Below are positions 50,630 through 55,542 of a stretch of 55,542 bases of DNA, in pieces. This stretch comes from Candidatus Gallacutalibacter pullicola (GTDB lineage Bacteria > Bacillota > Clostridia > Oscillospirales > Acutalibacteraceae). Made by a program: the position numbers and the translations under genes. Numbering within the stretch: position 1 is the stretch's first letter; each line of letters opens with the position of its first letter. Below the pieces are notes generated by a model. The model worked only from the letters and a program-made list of their open reading frames with translations, was not told where the DNA came from and ran no database searches. The stretch covers positions 1-55,542 of the forward strand of contig DVHF01000082.1 of assembly GCA_018712265.1 (NCBI GenBank), read 5' to 3'.

Positions 50630-52009
50630 GTGGTTTTCAGCAGCATTTTATTCCTGTTCCGGTTCCTGCCCATCGTCTTATTGATATATTATCTTTGCCC
50701 GTTCCGGCTGAAAAACGCGGTTATCCTGATCGCCAGCCTGATTTTTTACGCCTGGGGGGAACCCCGCTTTATCCTGCTGATGTTTGCGTCTATCCTGGCG
50801 GATTACTGCGCCGGGCTTGGGATAGAATTCTGCCGGGAACGCGGCGTCCGATGGGGGACAAGGGCATTTTTGGGGCTGTCGCTGGTATTCAATCTGGGCA
50901 GTCTCGGCTTTTTCAAATACGCCGGGTTTTTCCTGGATAATCTCCGCGCGCTCGGCTTTGCCGCGCCGGTGTTCAGTGTGGCGCTCCCGCTGGGGATCAG
51001 CTTTTATACGTTCCAGACCATGTCGTACAGCATCGACGTCTACCGGGGAGCGGTAAAGGCGGAACGCAATCTGCTCAATTTTGCGACGTTCGTCTGCCTG
51101 TTTCCGCAGCTGATCGCGGGGCCTATCGTCAAATATTCCGATATCAACGAGGAACTCCACCGCCGCCGCATTACATCGGAGGATCTCGAGCAGGGAGCAA
51201 GAATATTCCTGCTCGGACTGGGGAGCAAGGTCCTGCTGGCGAACCAGATCGGCCAGCTTTGGGACGAGATGGCGGCGATCGGCTATGAAAGGCTGTCCAT
51301 GCCGCTTGCGTGGCTCGGGATCCTTGCCTATGCCCTGCAAATCTATTTTGATTTCAGCGGCTATTCCCTGATGGCGATCGGGCTTGGGAGGCTGCTTGGC
51401 TTCAAATTCCCGGAAAATTTCCGGTTCCCCTACGCGTCGCGCAGTATTACGGAGTTCTGGCGGCGCTGGCATATCACGCTGGGAAGCTGGTTCCGCGAAT
51501 ATCTGTATATTCCGCTGGGCGGCAACCGCAAGGGAAAATACCGCACCATTTTTAACCTGTTTGTCGTGTGGGCGGCCACGGGCTTCTGGCACGGCGCCAG
51601 CTGGAACTTTGTACTGTGGGGCCTGTTCTTTTTTGTGTTCCTTGTGCTGGAAAAAAGCTTCCTGCTCCCGTTTTTGGAAAAGCATCGGATTTTCTCGCAC
51701 TGCTATCTGTCCATCCTGATCCTGATAAGCTGGGTGCTGTTTGCCGTGACGGATTTTTCCTCCATCGGCGTCTATTTTTCGCGGATGTTTTCTTTCCAGT
51801 TCTCGGATGATATCCTGTATTATCTGCGCAATTACGGGCTGATTCTGGTGCTTGCAATTTTCTTTGCGGTTCCGGCGTGCAAAAGGATCGGCGCGCGGCT
51901 TGGAAAATACCCGGTGCTCCGGTTTGCGGGAATGGCGGCCATCCTGCTCTTTTCCACCGCTTATCTGGTGGACGCAACCTACAACCCGTTTTTATATTTC
52001 CGGTTTTAG
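50630..52009 (+). CDS. MBOAT-family O-acyltransferase (AlgI/DltB-like)
   Basis: A 459-residue membrane protein with about eleven spans. The core SRSITEFWRRWHITLGSWFREYLYIPLGGNR and VVWAATGFWHGASWNFVLWGL, with the essential His in FWHGASWNF, is diagnostic of the AlgI-type MBOAT family, which transfers acyl groups across the membrane to surface polymers. The start is a GTG at 50630, seven bases after GGAGGG. The next gene encodes its usual partner, a DHHW protein. The acceptor polymer is not known. Confidence 0.93.
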   Translation: MVFSSILFLFRFLPIVLLIYYLCPFRLKNAVILIASLIFYAWGEPRFILLMFASILADYCAGLGIEFCRERGVRWGTRAFLGLSLVFNLGSLGFFKYAGFFLDNLRALGFAAPVFSVALPLGISFYTFQTMSYSIDVYRGAVKAERNLLNFATFVCLFPQLIAGPIVKYSDINEELHRRRITSEDLEQGARIFLLGLGSKVLLANQIGQLWDEMAAIGYERLSMPLAWLGILAYALQIYFDFSGYSLMAIGLGRLLGFKFPENFRFPYASRSITEFWRRWHITLGSWFREYLYIPLGGNRKGKYRTIFNLFVVWAATGFWHGASWNFVLWGLFFFVFLVLEKSFLLPFLEKHRIFSHCYLSILILISWVLFAVTDFSSIGVYFSRMFSFQFSDDILYYLRNYGLILVLAIFFAVPACKRIGARLGKYPVLRFAGMAAILLFSTAYLVDATYNPFLYFRF

Positions 52010-52062
52010 GTCTGATTTGAAAAAGCATATTCCCCATTTTCAAACAAGGCCCGGGAGGATGA

Positions 52063-53169
52063 ATGATGAAAAAAATTCCTGTTTTCCTGCTCTTTGCAGT
52101 GTTTATCGCCGTTTTTGCGGCTGCCGGGCCGCTGATCCCTTCGCGGACGTATTCGGATCTGGAAAACCGCTATCTCGCGCAGAAACCGGATTTTACGCTG
52201 GAGAGCTTCCTGAAAAACGAATTTTCCCAGGAATACGAGGAATACTGCAACGATCAGTTTCCGGCGCGCGATCAGTGGGTGACGCTCAAATCCGTCACAG
52301 AGACGGCGCTCGGCAAGACGGAAAATAACGGCGTCGTGCTCGGCAGGGACGGACAGCTTTTCAATAAGGTGATCCGCCTCGACACGGAAACCTGGGAGAG
52401 CCACACGGACGCGCTGCTCCAATTTGCACAGAAGCACAGCGGGAATGTCACGGTGACGATTGTGCCGAACTCCTATTCCGTGCTTTCGGATAAGCTTCCG
52501 GCTGGCCTGCATCTGCTGGATCAGCAGAGCGTGATCGGGTCCTTCTATGAGGAGCTGGCCCCGTATGCGCAGACGGTGGATCTGTTCCCGGCTCTGTCCG
52601 ATCATGCCGGGGAATACATCTACTACCGCACGGATCATCACTGGACGACGCTCGGCGCATGGTACGGCTATGAATCCCTCTGCGGCGCTTTGGGTCTCAC
52701 GCCCGTTCCGCTTTCCTCGTTTGAGGGACATGAAGTGCCCGGATTCTACGGCACATATTATTCGCGTTCCCGGCTTTCCGGCGCGCAGGAGGACACAATC
52801 ACATGGTACGATATCCCTGTGGAAAGCGTTTTCTGTGACGGCACGCAGATGGACGGACTGTACGATCTTTCCCGGTTTGAGATCCGCGATAAATATTCGG
52901 CTTTCCTGCACGGGAACCACGGCATTACGGTGATCCGCGGCAAAAACCCGGAAACGCAAAAGCGGCTCCTGATTTTGCAGGATTCCTTTGGGAACAGCAT
53001 CGCGCCGTATTTTTCGCAGAATTACGCCGAGGTGACGATCATCGATCTGCGTCATTTTGCCCCGAGTATCAGCCAGTTTATTGCGGAAAACGGCTTTGAC
53101 GATATTTTGGTGCTGTACAGCTTTGATGGATTCCTTGACGAGCGCAGTGTCCTGCGCTTTAAGTACTAA
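52063..53169 (+). CDS. DHHW-family protein, AlgX/AlgJ-like partner of the MBOAT acyltransferase
   Basis: A 368-residue protein with an N-terminal span (VFLLFAVFIAVFAAAGPLI). SDLENRYLAQKPDFTLESFL and DQFPARDQWVTLK open the SGNH-like domain, YYRTDHHWTTLGAWYGYESL holds the family's D-H-H-W motif (around residue 192-195), and LLILQDSFGNSIAPYF carries a Ser-containing loop. These proteins finish transfer of acyl groups outside the membrane. The start follows GGGAGG, 53 bases after the acyltransferase stop. A family A repeat lies 11 bases after the stop. Confidence 0.92.
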   Translation: MMKKIPVFLLFAVFIAVFAAAGPLIPSRTYSDLENRYLAQKPDFTLESFLKNEFSQEYEEYCNDQFPARDQWVTLKSVTETALGKTENNGVVLGRDGQLFNKVIRLDTETWESHTDALLQFAQKHSGNVTVTIVPNSYSVLSDKLPAGLHLLDQQSVIGSFYEELAPYAQTVDLFPALSDHAGEYIYYRTDHHWTTLGAWYGYESLCGALGLTPVPLSSFEGHEVPGFYGTYYSRSRLSGAQEDTITWYDIPVESVFCDGTQMDGLYDLSRFEIRDKYSAFLHGNHGITVIRGKNPETQKRLLILQDSFGNSIAPYFSQNYAEVTIIDLRHFAPSISQFIAENGFDDILVLYSFDGFLDERSVLRFKY

Positions 53170-53180
53170 AGGTTTTGGAA

Positions 53181-53342
53181 AAAATTAAAGTTTTCGCCCG
53201 CCTTTTACAAAAGGCGGCGATGGGGTGTGGGGGCGAGAAGCCCCCACAAGAAAAGAAGGACGCGAAGCGTCCCCCGGAAAGGTGAGCAAACAGAGCAGGG
53301 GAACCATCCGGTGGATGGTTCCCCGAAACGCCTTTGCGGATC
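53181..53342 (+). repeat. Family A palindromic repeat, copy 5 (short form)
   Basis: AAAATTAAAGTTTTCGCCC, a CGCCTTTTACAAAAGGCGG stem, GGGGGCGAGAAGCCCCC, GGACGCGAAGCGTCC, GGTGAGCAAACAG, GGGGAACCATCC/GGATGGTTCCCC and GAAACGCCTTTGCGGATC appear in the standard order. It follows the DHHW gene and is oriented with it. Confidence 0.8.
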
Positions 53343-53413
53343 GAGAGACGCGGGGCAAGACTTTCTTACTGCCGCTGAACGGCGCGGCAGATCAATCGTT
53401 CTGACAGTTTTAA

Positions 53414-53437
53414 GGGACACGCCAAACGGTGTGTCCC
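53414..53437 (-). terminator. Hairpin, possible reverse-strand terminator
   Basis: GGGACACGCC and GGTGTGTCCC pair around AAAC. On the reverse strand the stem is followed by TTAAAACTG, a weak T-run. It may help end the MBL hydrolase transcript. Confidence 0.45.
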
Positions 53438-53480
53438 TCAACTATACTTTTCAGGGCCGGTGTGCGGTCCTTTTTATTTT

Positions 53481-53546
53481 GCGGCCACGCCATGCACGGC
53501 TTGTCCTCTTATGGACGGGTTATCTGCATGGCGGGCCGCCTTTTTT
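53481..53546 (+). terminator. Long hairpin followed by a T-run
   Basis: GCGGCC (53481-53486) with GGCCGC (53534-53539) and CGCCATGCA (53488-53496) with TGCATGGCG (53525-53533) form a long stem enclosing a small GTCC..GGAC hairpin, followed by CTTTTTTC. It lies between the family A repeat and the MBL gene, where no forward gene is visible. Confidence 0.55.
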
Positions 53547-53598
53547 CTCTCTTTGCGGCATTTCTGCCGTTCTGCCGGATAAGGTCTGTCCGATGGAT

Positions 53599-54423
53599 TT
53601 ACACGTTGTCGGGACGGAAAACCATCGTGACGCCGCCGCGTTTGGCGATCATTGCCTCGCCCTCCTTGAGCGGCTCGAATGCGGAACCAACGCCATACTG
53701 GAACGGCGTCATCTCCAGCGGCTTTCCGGCCATAATATCGCGGCACAGGGCGATAATATCGTCGATTGTGCGGCGCGTGACAGGATTATAATTCGGCGAT
53801 CCCGGCTCTCCGGCCTGCATATAGTGCCCGCCCAGGTAGGTGAGCTCGCCCTCCTGATCCAGCCTGCGGCAGAGAACCTCAAGATTCTCCACATACTTAT
53901 GCAGCGGCAGCGCGTAGGGGACCTGCATCCACAGCTGGCCCCCGGAGCTGATGGCGTCGCCGGTGAACAGGGCGCGGTGGGTGCGATCGAGGAACATGAC
54001 CGATCCAGGCGTATGACCGAAGGCTTCGATCACCTCAAAGGACAGACCGCCGATGTCGATCACGTCGCCGCCGCGGATCGGCTGGAAAGTGTCGGCAGAC
54101 GGGATCCCCGGCCAGCGGTTTCCGGTGGTATCTTCCATTTCTTTCTGGACGGCGATATCATTGGGGTGCATGAAACGCGGTGAAAATTGCCCCGCGTGCA
54201 GGCAGTGATCGCCGTGATTATGCGTTGTGACGAGAATTACGGGCAGTGAAGTGAGGGAATCCACAATCTTTTTGAGATCGCCGCGGCCGTATCCGGCGTC
54301 GATCAGCAAAGCTTTATCCCTGCCGGGGATAAGATAGCTTGAGGATCCGCGCTCATCCTGAATAAGCCAGATCCCGTCGATGGGCTGCCAAATTGTGCAT
54401 TGTTCCATTTGTCTTTTTTCCAT
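53599..54423 (-). CDS. MBL-fold metallo-hydrolase
   Basis: A 274-residue beta-lactamase-fold hydrolase. The zinc motif TTHNHGDHC (HxHxDH, about residues 67-75), the second metal region AFGHTPGSVMFLDRTHRALFTGDA and LTYLGGHY are complete. The family includes glyoxalase II, thioesterases and many hydrolases of unknown substrate; no closer call is possible. No signal peptide. The start follows AGGGGGAG. Confidence 0.92.
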   Translation of the reverse strand: MEKRQMEQCTIWQPIDGIWLIQDERGSSSYLIPGRDKALLIDAGYGRGDLKKIVDSLTSLPVILVTTHNHGDHCLHAGQFSPRFMHPNDIAVQKEMEDTTGNRWPGIPSADTFQPIRGGDVIDIGGLSFEVIEAFGHTPGSVMFLDRTHRALFTGDAISSGGQLWMQVPYALPLHKYVENLEVLCRRLDQEGELTYLGGHYMQAGEPGSPNYNPVTRRTIDDIIALCRDIMAGKPLEMTPFQYGVGSAFEPLKEGEAMIAKRGGVTMVFRPDNV

Positions 54424-54828
54424 CAGAGAAACTCCCCCTTGTGAGGCGAACCAATTTGGATGTCCGCAGCAGCTGCTGTGGGCGCGTGTTCAACCTTTTT
54501 TGAAATTATAGCACAAAACAGGAAAAAAGGAAAGAGAAGGAGAACAGCGTCTGTATACAATGATAATGCGTTTATACTGCGCAGAAATGGTGTTTCTGCA
54601 ATATTTTTGCGGTAAACCGTCTTTGGAAAACGCTGTTAAAAATCCGATTCATACGGGGTGATTTGTGAAATGTAATCTGGAATTGCAGTCAAAAAATTTT
54701 TTGAAAAAAGCAAAGGGGCTTTCTGTTTTTTAAGGTTGAATTAAGGTTTTTATTGTATGATAAATGCAGGCAAAGGATATGAGAAAAAATAATTTAAAAG
54801 ATAAAATGTTAATTTTATCAAAAAAATC

Positions 54829-54857
54829 TTGATATTCTTTCAAAAATGTCTTATTAT
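54829..54857 (+). promoter_or_regulatory. Promoter of a candidate small RNA
   Basis: TTGATA (54829-54834) and TATTAT (54852-54857) are separated by 17 bases in an AT-rich stretch. No good ribosome site or coding frame follows, and a terminator comes about 210 bases later. Confidence 0.65.
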
Positions 54858-54863
54858 AGAATT

Positions 54864-55073
54864 GGTATGGGAAACAGACAAATTTCTGCATATCAGACGA
54901 ATTTGGGTCTTGATTTTTTAGATTGCGCCTGCCTGTGGAAAGGTTCCCCTCTCTCTTTCCCCTTTCCTCTAGGCTTTGGGCCTCTCTCTGGGCGCCGGCT
55001 CCCGACGGCGTCCAGGGTTGGCTATATTATTATGTTGATGATTAGGCTCCGGCTTTGCCGGGGCTTATTTTTT
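54864..55073 (+). ncRNA. Candidate structured small RNA, about 210 nt
   Basis: Between the promoter above and a terminator hairpin (AGGCTCCGGC-TTT-GCCGGGGCTT, 55042-55064, then ATTTTTTG) lies a sequence with several local hairpins: GGAAAGG/CCTTTCC (about 54938-54968), AGGC/GCCT (about 54971-54984) and TGGGCGCCG/CGGCGTCCA (about 54988-55014). An in-frame ATG at 54848 overlaps the promoter and the translated product is implausible. I could not match it to 6S, SRP or other named RNAs. Upstream, 54424-54828, is AT-rich with nothing I can name. Confidence 0.55.
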
Positions 55074-55235
55074 GCAGGTTTAGCCTGGACCTGCGGTCAG
55101 CAGACCGCGCACCTGCGGTGGGCAGATCGCGCTACGCGTCGTACCTCCGCGGAAATGACGATAAGATTGGGTACTGTGTCGTGGTGGGAGGCTGGTCGGA
55201 GATATGACATAATTCGCAGGGGGAGCATATCATTG
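55074..55235. repeat. Family B element, partial or degraded
   Basis: TGCAGGTTTAGCCTGGACC, GCGCACCTGCGGTGGGCAGATCGCGC, CGTCGTACCTCCGCGGAA, TGTGTCGTGGTGGGAGGCTGGTCGGAGATATGACATAATTCGCAG and ATATCATTGAATCG correspond to pieces of family B copies elsewhere. The far inverted end is missing. It runs to within a few bases of the stop of the XRE-type gene. Confidence 0.65.
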
Positions 55236-55241
55236 AATCGT

Positions 55242-55542
55242 TCATAGCGGGCGCTGAAATTGTATCAATAACTGGTTCAAAATTTCCTGCTGTCTTTTCG
55301 TAAGTCCCCGAAAAGAACGGGACTTCCTATCGTGAAATCCTTCTAAAATACTTTTTAGAATCTCCTTTTGTTCCTCCGTCAGATCCTCAATCGTAACGGA
55401 TTCCTTTTTATCTATGCCTGCCAGATAATCAAGCGATACATGATATAAAACGGCCAGTTGGATCATGGTATCTGCCGATGGAATTTTGATATTGTTTTCA
55501 TAATGGCTTATCGTGGATTTGCTCTTATTTATTTTTTGTGCA
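55242..55542 (-). CDS. XRE-family helix-turn-helix regulator, 5' partial
   Basis: The frame continues through the window edge, so the N-terminus is missing. About 99 residues are visible: the recognition part of a Cro/CI helix-turn-helix (KINKSKSTISHYENNIKIPSADTMIQLAVLYHVSLDYLAG, from the edge to about 55418) and a short C-terminal helical tail (LTKRQQEILNQLLIQFQRPL). An in-frame ATG ends at 55466, but it lies inside the domain and is not the start. The low GC content is unlike most of the window. Targets unknown. Confidence 0.85.
   Translation of the reverse strand, partial: AQKINKSKSTISHYENNIKIPSADTMIQLAVLYHVSLDYLAGIDKKESVTIEDLTEEQKEILKSILEGFHDRKSRSFRGLTKRQQEILNQLLIQFQRPL

Noticed and set aside
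54864-55073. 6S RNA or SRP RNA identity for the candidate small RNA
   Set aside because: No large central bubble with closing stem and no GGAAGGAAGCAG-like SRP motif could be seen, so no family name is given.
54846-55247. Possible small coding frame starting at an ATG near 54848
   Set aside because: The start overlaps the -10 element, no ribosome site is present, and the frame runs through a terminator and a family B repeat. A small RNA explains the region better.

Overview
The window looks like chromosomal DNA of an anaerobic, spore-forming Gram-positive bacterium of the class Clostridia, plausibly an Oscillospiraceae/Ruminococcaceae-type gut organism. This is inference from gene content: a sigma-K gene, a PdaA-type spore cortex deacetylase, ferredoxin-linked 2-oxoacid oxidation, an [FeFe]-hydrogenase-like protein, lipobox lipoproteins, an S-layer-homology protein, plant-polysaccharide glycosidases and purine-rich Shine-Dalgarno sites. 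Most of the window is fairly GC-rich. The first kilobase and a few intergenic stretches are visibly AT-richer. No tRNA, rRNA, CRISPR array, integrase or transposase was recognised.

Layout. 0-6 kb: the end of an HlyD-type adaptor, sigK, then a TPP riboswitch driving a complete ykoFEDC thiamine-precursor ECF transporter. 6-9 kb: an AraC regulator divergent from a GH51 arabinofuranosidase. 9-12.5 kb: a reverse-strand operon of a P-loop ATPase, ferredoxin and 2-oxoacid oxidoreductase alpha, beta and gamma subunits. 13-21 kb: an MMPL exporter overlapping a giant GLUG/coiled-coil surface protein, a small beta protein and a divergent TetR regulator with a 28-bp palindrome between them, then a flavodoxin. 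22-27 kb: a MacAB-like efflux operon led by an SLH protein. 27-31 kb: GNAT, then MoxR, DUF58 and a membrane protein. 31.5-34.3 kb: a YtrA-type GntR regulator with an ABC transporter and lipoprotein, with a clear operator over the promoter. 35-38 kb: a BceAB-like ABC pair. 38.6-42 kb: a [2Fe-2S] protein, a sensory [FeFe]-hydrogenase/PAS protein and a SpoIIE-type phosphatase. 42-46 kb: yjdF riboswitch and yjdF, GH31 alpha-xylosidase and PdaA. 46-55.5 kb: ricin-lectin protein with a histone-like tail, GHL10-type hydrolase, DUF1294 and DUF4358 proteins, an MBOAT/DHHW acylation pair, an MBL hydrolase, a candidate small RNA and a partial XRE regulator.

The most unusual signal lies between the genes. 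At least four families of palindromic repeats occur, and most copies abut the 3' ends of genes. Family A (five copies) always has the same orientation relative to the gene it follows, and its stems show compensatory base changes between copies, so a structured RNA or single-stranded DNA form is likely under selection. Family B has terminal inverted repeats and supplies the stop codons of three genes. One family B copy is interrupted by a family A copy. Family C is a set of GC-rich hairpins following three other genes. A 163-bp MITE-like element and a decayed relative form a fourth family.

All product names rest on reading motifs and overall similarity by eye. No database search was possible.
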